Notes: generated by a model from the letters alone, not told the origin. 64,000 nucleotides of DNA from JBEIHX01 sp040381075 (GCA_040381075.1 JBEIHX010000005.1:1-64000); one strand, 5' to 3'; positions 1-8,548 are shown, numbered from the stretch's first letter. Made by a program: numbers and translations.

Positions 1-293
1 CCTCAGGGTCGCTGGGCCTCAGGGTCGCTGGGCCTCAGGATCCGTTTGGCATCCGGGGGAGGCAGTGGCGGCGCGCGTCACCCGCTGGCCAGTGCAGGCG
101 GCGCGACGCCTACATCCGTTCCGGACCACGGGTGGTCGCTTGGCCTCAGGGTCGCTGGGCCTCAGGGTCGCTGGGCCTCAGGGTCGCTGGGCCTCAGGAT
201 CCGTTTGGCATCCGGGGGAGGCAGTGGCGGCGCGCGTCACCCGCTGGCCAGTGCAGGCGGCGCGACGCCTACATCCGTTCCGGACCACGGGTG
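1..293. repeat. 159-base tandem duplication with nested 16-base repeats
   Basis: Bases 1-134 recur at 160-293 with no difference I can see (offset 159). The first block opens with two copies of cctcagggtcgctggg (1-32) and the second is preceded by three (144-191), so a 16-base array is nested in a larger duplication. Bases 269-293 are the last codons and stop of ilvN, so the copy at 110-134 is a duplicated ilvN 3' end. The array runs off the left edge. There is no gene here apart from the ilvN tail. Confidence 0.9.
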
Positions 294-835
294 ATGGACA
301 AAACGCCTGTGCGGCTCACCTCCACCAGGCCGAGCGGACGCATGAGGTCGATGAAGGCATCGATTTTCTCTGACGCGCCGGTGAGTTCGAAGATGAAGCT
401 CTCCAGCGTCGTATCGATCACCTTGGCGCGGAAGATATCGGACACGCGCAGCGCTTCAATGCGGTTCTGACCGGTGGATCGCACCTTGATGAGCGCGAGT
501 TCGCGCTCTACGCCCTGTGGGTTTGCGGTGACGTCAATCACCCTGTGGACCGGCACCATGCGCTCAAGCTGCGACTGGATCTGGTGCAGCACTTTGGCGG
601 TGCCGCGCGTCACGATGGTCAGACGCGAGGTATGCGCATTGCGGTCGGTTTCGGCGACCGTAAGGCTCTCGATGTTGTAGCCGCGCGCAGAAAACAGGCC
701 GACGACGCGGTGCAGCACGCCTGGCTCGTTATCAACCAGAACGGCGAAGGTGGTGCGCACCTGCGCCTCATGGCCATGATCGAGGAAATAGGCGGACGCC
801 GGAGGCGCGGCGGGCAGATCATTGTTTGCGGTCAT
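269..835 (-). CDS. ilvN: acetolactate synthase small (regulatory) subunit
   Basis: This 188-aa regulatory subunit of acetohydroxyacid synthase binds branched-chain amino acids through an N-terminal ACT domain and activates IlvB in valine, leucine and isoleucine synthesis. The ACT core (about residues 27-100) shows VLVDNEPGVLHRVVGLFSAR and GYNIESLTV. The C-terminal half carries ELALIKV and the ASEKIDAFIDLMRPLGLVEV segment typical of the small subunit. It lies 52 bases downstream of ilvB on the same strand, as in an ilvBN operon. Length matches relatives with a short N-terminal extension. The last eight codons lie in the repeated block shared with 110-134. ilvC would be expected downstream, outside the window. 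Confidence 0.95.
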   Translation of the reverse strand: MTANNDLPAAPPASAYFLDHGHEAQVRTTFAVLVDNEPGVLHRVVGLFSARGYNIESLTVAETDRNAHTSRLTIVTRGTAKVLHQIQSQLERMVPVHRVIDVTANPQGVERELALIKVRSTGQNRIEALRVSDIFRAKVIDTTLESFIFELTGASEKIDAFIDLMRPLGLVEVSRTGVLSITRGPERM

Positions 836-887
836 GTCGGGACTGCCGTGCTCCGGTTAGTCAGTCAAAAGAACATTACAGCGGGGA

Positions 888-2822
888 TCAGACAAGTTTT
901 CTGCCGGCCTCGTCGATGACGCTGCCGAGATCGAGTGCGCTTTCCCCGAGGATCATCTCGTTGTGGGCCTTGCCGGACGGAATCATCGGAAAGCAGTTTT
1001 CCTCCTTCGCCACCCGGCAATCAAACAGGACAGGCTTTGGCGTGGAGATCATGACGCGGATCTGATCGTCGAGTTCGTCGGGCGTTTCGGCGCGCAATCC
1101 GACGCATCCATAGGCCTCGGCCAATTTGACGAAATCCGGCAGGGCTTCGGAATACGAGTGACTGTAGCGTTCGCCGTGCAGCAATTGCTGCCACTGGCGC
1201 ACCATGCCCATCCATTCATTGTTGAGAATGAAGATCTTGATGGGAAGATCGTGCTGCACGGCCGTCGACATCTCCTGCATCGTCATCAAAACACTTGCCT
1301 CTCCGGCGATGTCGATGACCAGCGACTGGGGATGTGCGGCCTGAACCCCAATCGCCGCCGGCAGACCATATCCCATGGTGCCGAGGCCGCCGGAGGTCAT
1401 CCAACGGTTGGGATCCTGAAAATGATAGAATTGCGCAGCCCACATCTGATGCTGTCCGACTTCTGTGGTGATGTAGACGTCGTGATCGCGGGTCAGCGCG
1501 TAGAGCCGTTCGATAGCGTATTGCGGTTTGATGATGCGACTGTCGGGTTTGTAGGCGAAACACCTGCGCGCCCGCCAGGCATCGATCTGGCTCCACCATG
1601 CGGAGATATCGCTGCGCGCCCTGGTCTGGCGCCATGCCGAGGCGAGCGCCTCCAGGGCGGCGCCTGCGTCAGCCAGGATGGCCACGTCAGCCGCGACGTT
1701 CTTGTTGATCGACGAGGGATCGATGTCGATGTGGATTTTCTTGGATCCGGGGGAGAAGGCGTCGAGGCGCCCGGTGACGCGATCATCAAAGCGGGCGCCG
1801 ACGCAGATCATCACGTCGCAATCATGCATTGCGTTGTTGGCTTCAAAACTGCCGTGCATGCCGAGCATCCCGAGCCACTGGGGGTCAGCCGCCGGATAGG
1901 CGCCGAGGCCCATGAGCGTGGAGGTCACCGGAAAGCCGGTGGCGCGCGCCAGTGCGCGCAGCGCCTGCGAGGCCTGCAGACCGGAATTTATCACCCCGCC
2001 GCCGGTGTAGAAAATGGGCCGCTTCGCACGGGCCATCAGCGCAACCGCTTCCGCAATGCGCGCAGGCTCCGGCGTGAACGCAGGATTGTAGGTTTTCGGC
2101 CGAATGTCCTTGGGACCCACATAGGCGCCGCGCGCAAACTGGATGTCCTTCGGGATGTCCACCACGACGGGGCCCGGCCGACCGTTGGTCGCCACCCAGA
2201 AGGCTTCATGAATGACGCGGGCGAGGTCGTTCACATCCTTGACGAGCCAGTTGTGTTTGGAGGCCGACCGGGTGATGCCGACGGTATCGCACTCCTGGAA
2301 TGCATCGGAGCCGATCAGGTGGGTCGGAACCTGACCGGTCAGCACCACCATCGGGATGGAGTCCATCAGCGCATCGACGAGCGGCGTGACCATGTTGGTC
2401 GCCCCTGGGCCGGAGGTGACGAGCGCAACCCCCGGACGCCCGGTCGATCGCGCGTAGCCCTCGGCGGCGTGGCCTGCGCCCTGTTCATGGCGCACCAGGA
2501 TGTGGCGGATCGTCGTCTGGTGGAACAGCGCGTCATAGATCGGCAGGACCGCGCCGCCCGGGTACCCGAACATGTCGGTCACGCCCTGATCGATCAGGGC
2601 CCGCACCACGATTTCGGCCCCGGTCATGGTCTCTGGCGCCGTCTCCGGCCCGGTCGGCGGGCCCATCTGCGACATGGTGTCTGACATCGTATCCGGCCTG
2701 GTCTCTGGCGTGGTCGGCGCCGCCTTCTGCAGGCTGCGTCCTGGCGTGTCCTGCGGTATTGCTGACGATCCAGTCAAGCCGCGTGGCGCGCCTGCGGTCT
2801 GACCTTCGGACATCGGTGTCAT
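888..2822 (-). CDS. ilvB: acetolactate synthase large (catalytic) subunit
   Basis: ThDP-dependent catalytic subunit, 644 aa from the ATG at 2822, which has an AAGG-type ribosome site 9-13 bases upstream. The frame stays open to a TTG at 2888, but that codon lies in the terminator U-tract. Conserved blocks are the ThDP-activating Glu in RHEQGAGHAAEGYARSTGRP, SGPGATNMVTPLVDA, the central FAD/sulfonylurea region, and the cofactor region DIAGEASVLMTMQEMS followed by NNEWMGMVRQWQ (alphaproteobacterial enzymes have GEA where others have GDG). The conserved fold begins near residue 66 (MTGAEIVVRAL). The preceding 65 residues are a low-complexity Thr/Pro/Met-rich extension, and a start inside it near M46 cannot be excluded. 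It is first gene of the ilvBN unit and sits behind a leader and attenuator. Confidence 0.95.
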   Translation of the reverse strand: MTPMSEGQTAGAPRGLTGSSAIPQDTPGRSLQKAAPTTPETRPDTMSDTMSQMGPPTGPETAPETMTGAEIVVRALIDQGVTDMFGYPGGAVLPIYDALFHQTTIRHILVRHEQGAGHAAEGYARSTGRPGVALVTSGPGATNMVTPLVDALMDSIPMVVLTGQVPTHLIGSDAFQECDTVGITRSASKHNWLVKDVNDLARVIHEAFWVATNGRPGPVVVDIPKDIQFARGAYVGPKDIRPKTYNPAFTPEPARIAEAVALMARAKRPIFYTGGGVINSGLQASQALRALARATGFPVTSTLMGLGAYPAADPQWLGMLGMHGSFEANNAMHDCDVMICVGARFDDRVTGRLDAFSPGSKKIHIDIDPSSINKNVAADVAILADAGAALEALASAWRQTRARSDISAWWSQIDAWRARRCFAYKPDSRIIKPQYAIERLYALTRDHDVYITTEVGQHQMWAAQFYHFQDPNRWMTSGGLGTMGYGLPAAIGVQAAHPQSLVIDIAGEASVLMTMQEMSTAVQHDLPIKIFILNNEWMGMVRQWQQLLHGERYSHSYSEALPDFVKLAEAYGCVGLRAETPDELDDQIRVMISTPKPVLFDCRVAKEENCFPMIPSGKAHNEMILGESALDLGSVIDEAGRKLV

Positions 2823-2885
2823 GGCGGCTCGCCTTTCAGGTTTGGCGGGGCCTCCATCGGTTGGCCCCAACGTGCGGACTGCGCA

Positions 2886-2946
2886 CAAATAAAAAGGGCC
2901 CCTTGAGGGACCCTTGGCGCGCCCGACTGACGGACCGGCGCGTCAG
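2886..2946 (-). terminator. ilvB leader attenuator: terminator hairpin and competing hairpin
   Basis: On the minus strand a 9-bp stem (AAGGGTCCC with GGGGCCCTT, one G-T pair, TCAA loop; 2894-2915) is followed by TTTATTT, an intrinsic terminator. It lies 65-90 bases before the ilvB start and after a short ORF with a good ribosome site. Just upstream a second perfect 6-bp stem (CTGACG with CGTCAG, 2927-2946) overlaps the stop codon of that ORF, so a ribosome there would melt it. This is the architecture of translation-coupled attenuation. From memory, ilvBN of Caulobacter crescentus is described as attenuation-controlled. Which structures compete is inferred by eye. Confidence 0.75.
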
Positions 2947-3017
2947 CCCGGTCGCGGTCGGGCGCAGCAGGATACCGGAAGGACCGGATGCGGGCTGTTC
3001 AAGCCGAAACGCAGCAT
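2943..3017 (-). CDS. putative ilvBN leader peptide, 24 aa
   Basis: An ATG at 3017 is preceded by GGGAAGGA about 10 bases upstream and opens a 24-codon ORF whose middle reads HPVLPVSCC: two Val and one Leu codon in a tight group, plus two Leu codons near the start. It contains no Ile. It lies between the promoter at 3052-3080 and the terminator at 2894-2915, and its TGA is inside the competing hairpin. Position, ribosome site and Val/Leu content fit a leader whose translation senses charged tRNA. Enrichment for the regulatory amino acids is modest, so the role is inferred. Confidence 0.6.
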   Translation of the reverse strand: MLRFGLNSPHPVLPVSCCARPRPG

Positions 3018-3051
3018 GGGCGCAAAATCCTTCCCTGGAACCACCGTTTGG

Positions 3052-3080
3052 ACCCTATCCGGCGCAATGGCTTCGGTCAA
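3052..3080 (-). promoter_or_regulatory. ilvBN promoter, sigma70-type
   Basis: The minus strand reads TTGACC (3075-3080), a 17-base spacer, then TAGGGT (3052-3057). The -35 box matches TTGACA at five of six positions. The miaA stop codon (TGA, 3077-3079) lies inside the -35 box. Predicted transcription would start near 3045, about 28 bases ahead of the leader ATG. Confidence 0.6.
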
Positions 3081-3997
3081 GCAGGCCGCCAGACGGCAAG
3101 AACATGCGCCATCCGCGCAGCAAGGTCCGGGGCCGTGATGCGCGCCCAGTCGGCGAACTGCCCGCCTGCCCAGGTGAACTGACGCTTGGCGTAGCGACGC
3201 GTGTCGCGCGCCCCGATCATCATGGCCTCCGGCAGGGACGCCTCCCCGCGCAGATGGGCGAGCAGAGCCGGCAGACCATGGGCTTTCATACCCGGCAGCA
3301 GCGGGTCGAGGCCGCGTCCGGCGACACGACGCGCCTCCTCCAGCGCGCCGCCTGCGACCATGGCGGCGAAGCGGGCGTCAATGGCGGCGTAAAGCGCCTG
3401 ACGCGGGGGTGCGAGGATCAGACCGCACCACTCATCAGATCCCAAAAGCGGGCGGGTCTCTGCCTGGAACGCGGCGATCGAGCGACCGGTGGCGCGCCGC
3501 ACGGCGAGCGCGCGCAGCACCCGAACCCCATCCCCCGGCTGCAGGCGCGCGGCCATGGCCGGATCTTCCTGCGCGAGCAGGGCGTGCAGCGCCTGCGTCC
3601 CGCCGCGCGCGAGTTCTGCCCTGAGTTCTTCTGCGACGGCCTGGGGGATGTCCGGGATTTCGGCGAGCCCTTTGGTCAAGGCGCTGAAATAAAGGCCGGC
3701 GCCGCCTGCCAGGATCGCCCGCCGACCGGCGGCGCGCGCCCCGGCCAGAACGCGCGTCACATCATCGAGCCACCTCCCCACGGAGTAGGTCTCGGCCAGA
3801 TCCACGTGCCCATACAGATGGTGCGGTGCGCGCGCCTCCTCCTCCAGCGTCGGCCGGGCGGACAGAACGCGCAGGTCGGCATAGACCTGCTGAGCGTCCG
3901 CATTGACGATCACAGCGTCAAGCCGCTCCGCCAACGCGAGTGCGAGCTGCGATTTTCCAGACGCTGTGGGACCATAAAGGCACAGAAGACGGGCCAT
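3077..3997 (-). CDS. miaA: tRNA dimethylallyltransferase
   Basis: Transfers dimethylallyl from DMAPP to N6 of A37 in tRNAs reading UNN codons. The 306-aa protein starts at the ATG at 3997 behind AGGGAAGGG; the open frame upstream to 4267 lacks family similarity and overlaps serB. The P-loop GPTASGKS is at residues 9-16, followed by VNADAQQVYADL (the DSxQvY region, with Ala for the usual Ser) and the APHHLYGHVDL segment. GGAGLYFSAL and the C-terminal RRYAKRQFTWAG are also typical. It is divergent from serB (127 bases apart) and its stop lies inside the ilvB promoter, so read-through into ilvBN is possible. Confidence 0.95.
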   Translation of the reverse strand: MARLLCLYGPTASGKSQLALALAERLDAVIVNADAQQVYADLRVLSARPTLEEEARAPHHLYGHVDLAETYSVGRWLDDVTRVLAGARAAGRRAILAGGAGLYFSALTKGLAEIPDIPQAVAEELRAELARGGTQALHALLAQEDPAMAARLQPGDGVRVLRALAVRRATGRSIAAFQAETRPLLGSDEWCGLILAPPRQALYAAIDARFAAMVAGGALEEARRVAGRGLDPLLPGMKAHGLPALLAHLRGEASLPEAMMIGARDTRRYAKRQFTWAGGQFADWARITAPDLAARMAHVLAVWRPA

Positions 3998-4124
3998 CGC
4001 CCTTCCCTGCCGTCGCGGGGCGGCGAGCGCAAGGGCGCGCCGGCGACGCACACCCTGGCGCGCCGGCGCGGCTGCGGGTAGCACGCGATGCGATAACCCG
4101 CCATCCAAGCCCGATCGGACCGCC

Positions 4125-5021
4125 ATGACCGCCTCACCCCTTTGGACCCTGACCGTCGCGGCGCCGGAGGAAGCGGGCGATGCGCTCGCGACGGCGATGA
4201 CGCGCATCGAGGCGCTGACGCAGATCCACGAGACGCGCACGCTCGCCGAGGGGATCGCGTGCGACATCGACGTGTCGGGCGCGGACGCGGTGCTGGCGGG
4301 GGTCAGCCTGGCGGCGCTGTTTGGGGATTTGCCGGTGGACTGGTGCTTTCAGCCGGCGGCGCGCCGGCGCAAGGCGCTGCTGGTGGCGGACATGGACTCA
4401 ACCATCATCGGCTGTGAGTGCCTCGATGAGCTTGCGGACTTCGCCGGCGTGAAAGCCGAGGTGGCCGCAATCACCGAGCGGGCGATGCGCGGAGAACTCG
4501 TCTTCGAGGAGGCCCTGCGCGCCCGGGTGAAGATGATCGCCGGTCTGCCGCTCGACGTGCTGCAACAGTGCTATGAGGCGCGCGTCAGCCTCAACCCCGG
4601 CGCAGAGACGCTGGTGCGCACCATGAATGCGCATGGGGCGCACACAGTGCTCGTGTCCGGCGGCTTCAGCTTCTTCACGAGCAGGGTCGCCGCGCGCGCA
4701 GGTTTTCGCGAGCAGCGCGCCAACGACCTCATGGATGATGGCGCGACGCTGACTGGTCGGGTGCGCGAGCCGATTCTCGGGCGCGCAGCCAAGCTTTCAG
4801 CCCTTCTTGACTGCGCCGGGCGATTTTCGGTCGGACCGCTGGATGCGCTCGCGATTGGCGACGGCGCGAATGATCTGTCCATGATCCAGGCCGCCGGTCT
4901 CGGCGTGGCCTACCGCGCCAAGCCGGCGGTGGCTGAAGCTGCGGGCGCACGCATTGACCATACCGACCTGCGCACGGCGTTGTGGTTTCAGGGCTATCGC
5001 GCCGACGAACTCGCCGTCTGA
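4125..5021 (+). CDS. serB: phosphoserine phosphatase
   Basis: Final step of serine synthesis: hydrolysis of L-phosphoserine. This 298-aa HAD enzyme has motif I DMDST (residues 89-93, nucleophile Asp89), motif II in LVSGGFSFF (about 177-183), the motif III lysine in AAKLSALL (223), and motif IV GDGANDLSM (245-253). The first 80 residues form the ACT-like N-terminal region seen in E. coli-type SerB. Length matches the family. It is divergent from miaA. Its last 28 bases overlap the 3' end of convergent prfC, an antisense overlap of both stop regions. Confidence 0.95.
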   Translation: MTASPLWTLTVAAPEEAGDALATAMTRIEALTQIHETRTLAEGIACDIDVSGADAVLAGVSLAALFGDLPVDWCFQPAARRRKALLVADMDSTIIGCECLDELADFAGVKAEVAAITERAMRGELVFEEALRARVKMIAGLPLDVLQQCYEARVSLNPGAETLVRTMNAHGAHTVLVSGGFSFFTSRVAARAGFREQRANDLMDDGATLTGRVREPILGRAAKLSALLDCAGRFSVGPLDALAIGDGANDLSMIQAAGLGVAYRAKPAVAEAAGARIDHTDLRTALWFQGYRADELAV

Positions 5022-6616
5022 GCGAACCGCTCCTTCACGGCCGAAAACCGCAAGGTGGCATTGCGCTCCTGGACGTAGCCAACCTCCCAGGCGGTCTTGG
5101 CGAGGAAGACCGGCGCTCCGTCTATGTCGTCGGCGATTGCGCTCTTGTGCCGGTCGATGAAGGTTTCGATATCCTTCGCGTCGCCGCCCGCGATCCAGCG
5201 CGCACAGGCGTACGGCGCCGGCTCGAAGCGCACGTCCAATCCGTATTCGTCAGACACCCGCTCCACCAGCACTTCAAACTGCAGCGCCCCGACAGCCCCG
5301 ACAATCAGGTCTGCGCCGAGTTGTGGCCGGAACAACTGCGTGACGCCCTCCTCCGCCAGAGACTCCAGCGCCCGGCGCAGGTGTTTGGCTTTCAGCGGAT
5401 CAGCCACGCGCGCCCGGCGCAGAATTTCAGGCGCAAAATTCGGAATGCCGGAGAAGCGGACATTGCCCGCCTCGCTCAGACTGTCGCCGACCCGCAGGAC
5501 GCCATGGTTCGGCACGCCAATCACATCGCCTGCAACCGCTTCATCGGCGACCTCCCGGTCCTGGGCCAGGAACATCATCGGGTTGTGCACATTCATCGCA
5601 CGCCCTTCGCTCGTGACCAGCCGCATGCCGCGCCTGAACCGGCCGGAGGCGATGCGTACGAACGCGACGCGGTCGCGATGCTTTGGGTCCATGTTCGCCT
5701 GGATCTTGAAAACGAATCCGGCGACCAGGGCGTCGGCCGGCTCAAGCGTACGTTCCCCGTCGCCGACAAAGGCTGTCTGCGGGCGCGGACCAGGCGCCAG
5801 ATCGCCAATCGCGGCGAGCAGTTCATGCACGCCAAACCGGCGCAACGCCGAGCCGAACACCACGGGCGTCAGATGCCCGGCGCGGTAGCTGTCAAGATCG
5901 AAGGCTGGACAGGCTTCACGGGCAAGCATGGCGCCTTCATCAAGTTCCGCCTGGATTTCCGGCGGCAGAACGTCGGGGATCGCCTCACCGAAATAGGGGA
6001 CGCGAGACGGCCCTTCTGCCGGCCCGTCATCGGGCTTGCGGAACACCACGAACTCATTGGACTGAAGATCGAGCATGCCGCGAAACCGCTGCCCTGAAGC
6101 CGCTGGCCAGTAAAGCGGGGCCACGTCGAGGGCGAGTTTGGCGTGGATCTCGTCGAGGAGTTCCAGGGGATCGCGCGCCTCGCGGTCCATCTTGTTGATG
6201 AAGGTGATGATCGGAATATCCCTCAGCCGGCATACCTCAAAGAGCTTGAGGGTCTGAGGTTCGATCCCCTTGGCTGCGTCAAGGACCATGACGGCCGAAT
6301 CCGCCGCCGTCAGGGTGCGGTAGGTGTCTTCCGAGAAGTCCTCGTGGCCGGGGGTGTCGAGGAGATTGAAGATGCGGCCCGCGCTTTCGAATGTCATGAC
6401 GGACGACGCCACCGAGATGCCGCGCTCGCGCTCGATCTTCATCCAGTCCGAGCGGGTGCGCCGGGTTTCGCCGCGCGCCCGCACAGCGCCGGCCAGGTGA
6501 ATGGCGCCGCCCGCCAGAAGCAGGTTCTCCGTCAGCGTGGTCTTGCCGGCGTCGGGGTGGGAAATGATCGCAAAGGTGCGCCGTCGCGCTGTCTCGGCGG
6601 CGAGAGGGGGGGTCAT
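4994..6616 (-). CDS. prfC: peptide chain release factor 3
   Basis: Translational GTPase that recycles RF1 and RF2 after peptide release. The 540-aa protein has G1 HPDAGKTTL near residue 20, the switch region RGISVASSVMTFE, G3 DTPGHEDFSEDTYRTL and G4 FINKMDREARDP, with RF3-specific domains II and III behind them. E. coli RF3 has 529 residues, so this is full length. The ATG at 6616 is preferred to an in-frame GTG nine bases upstream, which would add only three residues. It converges on serB with a 28-base overlap. Confidence 0.95.
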   Translation of the reverse strand: MTPPLAAETARRRTFAIISHPDAGKTTLTENLLLAGGAIHLAGAVRARGETRRTRSDWMKIERERGISVASSVMTFESAGRIFNLLDTPGHEDFSEDTYRTLTAADSAVMVLDAAKGIEPQTLKLFEVCRLRDIPIITFINKMDREARDPLELLDEIHAKLALDVAPLYWPAASGQRFRGMLDLQSNEFVVFRKPDDGPAEGPSRVPYFGEAIPDVLPPEIQAELDEGAMLAREACPAFDLDSYRAGHLTPVVFGSALRRFGVHELLAAIGDLAPGPRPQTAFVGDGERTLEPADALVAGFVFKIQANMDPKHRDRVAFVRIASGRFRRGMRLVTSEGRAMNVHNPMMFLAQDREVADEAVAGDVIGVPNHGVLRVGDSLSEAGNVRFSGIPNFAPEILRRARVADPLKAKHLRRALESLAEEGVTQLFRPQLGADLIVGAVGALQFEVLVERVSDEYGLDVRFEPAPYACARWIAGGDAKDIETFIDRHKSAIADDIDGAPVFLAKTAWEVGYVQERNATLRFSAVKERFAQTASSSAR

Positions 6617-6840
6617 GGGCCTCACCGGATCAGAAGGCGGGCTCGATACGCGATCCCCGGCCGAAAGGAAAGTGTGCGCCCGCAGGCGCGGCGCGCAAAC
6701 CAGGGATCGCGGACCCGAAGCGGGCTGGACAGGCCAAGCGTCCCGACAGTCCCAGGGTCGCCCAAGAGCGCCTCGATGAGCCAGGCGCCGCGCCGGGAAT
6801 GGCCGCTCGCTCGGGCCTCGCCCTGCAGCGTCGCTTCAGC

Positions 6841-7179
6841 TCACTCGACGGTTTCGGTGAGAAAATGACGTCCTGCGCGGTCCTCGATCTCGACGACCCA
6901 GACATCCGGATCCGCGCGCACGCGCCTGGCGATGTAGCGATCGACCTCTGCTTCCAGACCGCCAGGGTCTCCGAGGCGGCTGAGGTCGACAAACACGCGC
7001 GCGCCGTCTGCGCCAAAGCTCGGTGCGTAGAGCCGAGCCTGACCGTCGAGCGTGGCGACCTTCACCAGCATGTCGCCGGCATCCGCATCGCCCTTGCGCG
7101 CAACAAATGCGCTCGCCCCCGCCACCTCGGCGCGCCGGATGAGCGCTTGCGCCCACAGGCCGGTCTTCAGATCATGCAT
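6841..7179 (-). CDS. DUF1491 family protein
   Basis: A 112-aa alphaproteobacterial protein of unknown function. It begins MHDLKTGLWAQALIRRAEVA and ends DPDVWVVEIEDRAGRHFL, both hallmarks I associate with DUF1491. It has no signal peptide or membrane segment, so it is probably cytoplasmic. The ATG at 7179 has GGAGAG about 12 bases upstream; a TTG six codons earlier is in the same frame but falls on that site. It lies 224 bases upstream of prfC on the same strand. Confidence 0.75.
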   Translation of the reverse strand: MHDLKTGLWAQALIRRAEVAGASAFVARKGDADAGDMLVKVATLDGQARLYAPSFGADGARVFVDLSRLGDPGGLEAEVDRYIARRVRADPDVWVVEIEDRAGRHFLTETVE

Positions 7180-7371
7180 CGTGCGGGTGCTCTCCAAACC
7201 TGCGGGAGATCATGCCACGCCAGCGCAAAAAGGCGAAGGCTGTCCGGCGGCCCCGTGCGCCCGCACGGCGCTCCAGGGCGCCGGCGCATGGCGAGCCATC
7301 CCGCGGTGGGGAGCCGGGGAGAGCCGTCAGCGCGCGCTGCGGGTCGTGACGGGCCCGGCGACCGCCCCCCG

Positions 7372-7423
7372 GCGCAACGGGCTGGCGCAACGGGCTGGCG
7401 CGACGGGCTGGCGCGACGGGCGG
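7372..7423. repeat. 13-base tandem repeat, four copies
   Basis: Four adjoining copies of gcgcRacgggctg, the first two with A and the last two with G at the variable position; the final copy ends cgg. It lies in the 460-base gap (7180-7639) between DUF1491 and the secreted protein gene. Several overlapping ORFs cross this gap in other frames, but none has a ribosome site or recognisable sequence. Confidence 0.9.
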
Positions 7424-7639
7424 ATGTCCGTCGAAGGGGCCGCATGCAGGACCCCTGCGGCCGGACCTGGGCGCGTCCCCGGGGGCGGCGCGCCTGCGCC
7501 TGCCGCCCCCGACGCCAGGGTCTGGAGTTTGGCGAACGGCCCTGCCATGGCGGCCCGGGATCCAGGTCGAGCGCGCGCCCGCCGCCGTCGGCGGGCTGCG
7601 TTGGCGAGATCTTAAACGCGCCGGTGCTAGGCGCACCGC

Positions 7640-8533
7640 ATGCGCACCAGCCTGCACCTTCTCGGTTTTCTCGCCGCCCTCGCCTCAGCAGCGCCCGCAT
7701 GGGCCGCGGGGGCGGCGGGCGCTGCTCCGGCTGAGGCCCGGGTGGCGCTTGTCGAACGCTTCGCGCTCAGCGTCATTGATCAGCGGTGTTCGCTGTTCAC
7801 CGCCGACATCCGCGCCGCGCTCGATGCAAGCGCCCTGCAGGCCCGCGGGGCGCTGCTGCGTGCGGGCGCAAGTCTGGGCGACGTGGCTGCGTTGATGGCC
7901 GCGGCGAGGGTCAATGCCGACCGGCTGGATTGCCGGGCGCCGAAGGTCACGGCGGCGGCGCGTCGCGCGCGGGAGGGGTTTGCCGGGTATGCCCGCACCG
8001 GGGTGCTGGAGTTTCCCGGGCGCTTTTCAGGATGGACCGCTGACCGAACGGCAGCCTCAGGCTGGCGTCTGCGTCAAACGGTCGCCGGGGTCGACATTGG
8101 AGCGCCGGCTCAGGCCGGGTCGGCATTCAGCGCTGACGTCCGCACCGGATCGCGCGCGGCCCCATTCGCCGCCCGCCTCATCATGCGCGACCCGGCCAGG
8201 AGCCCCGGCCCGGTCACCAGCGCCAGTCTGCGCACGTCGCTTGAGACCGCGCAGATCGCCGATTTTGCGCCCGCGGCAGGCGCAGGGCGCAGCGTGCTGG
8301 CGTCCAGCCGGGTCTTGGTTTCGCCGGCGAGGCGCGACGGCGCGCGCGACGGCTCTCCGGCGTGGCGCTTTTCCTTTGCTGACAGGGCGCTGAGCGACCT
8401 TGCGGCGCTCGATCCGCGGGAGGCGGCGGTGCTGGAAGTAGAATGGTCGAACGGCGCACGCAGCCGCCACTTCATTGAAGTCGGCGATGTGGCCGCCGCA
8501 ATCGCCTTCCTGCGCCTGCCCGCCTCACCGTAA
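7640..8533 (+). CDS. secreted protein of unknown function
   Basis: A 297-aa protein with a clear Sec signal peptide: a hydrophobic stretch (LHLLGFLAALASAAPAWA) and an AWA-A cleavage site near residue 23, so mature protein is probably periplasmic. The mature region has two Cys (RCSLF and DRLDCRA) that could form a disulfide, then a domain rich in short beta-type segments ending RSRHFIEVGDVAAAIAFLRL. I do not recognise a family. It lies 91 bases upstream of prs on the same strand. No lipobox is visible. Confidence 0.7.
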   Translation: MRTSLHLLGFLAALASAAPAWAAGAAGAAPAEARVALVERFALSVIDQRCSLFTADIRAALDASALQARGALLRAGASLGDVAALMAAARVNADRLDCRAPKVTAAARRAREGFAGYARTGVLEFPGRFSGWTADRTAASGWRLRQTVAGVDIGAPAQAGSAFSADVRTGSRAAPFAARLIMRDPARSPGPVTSASLRTSLETAQIADFAPAAGAGRSVLASSRVLVSPARRDGARDGSPAWRFSFADRALSDLAALDPREAAVLEVEWSNGARSRHFIEVGDVAAAIAFLRLPASP

Positions 8534-8548
8534 CAACCGCCGGACGCT

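Noticed and set aside
963..2684. A 573-codon open frame on the + strand
   Set aside because: It lies wholly antisense to ilvB, which has full family motifs. Such long antisense frames follow from high GC at third codon positions.
2886..2888. TTG 2888 as the ilvB start
   Set aside because: It lies in the terminator U-tract with no ribosome site; the ATG at 2822 has one.
3998..4267. Extended miaA N-terminus of 90 codons
   Set aside because: That part has no MiaA similarity, overlaps serB on the other strand, and the ATG at 3997 has a strong ribosome site.
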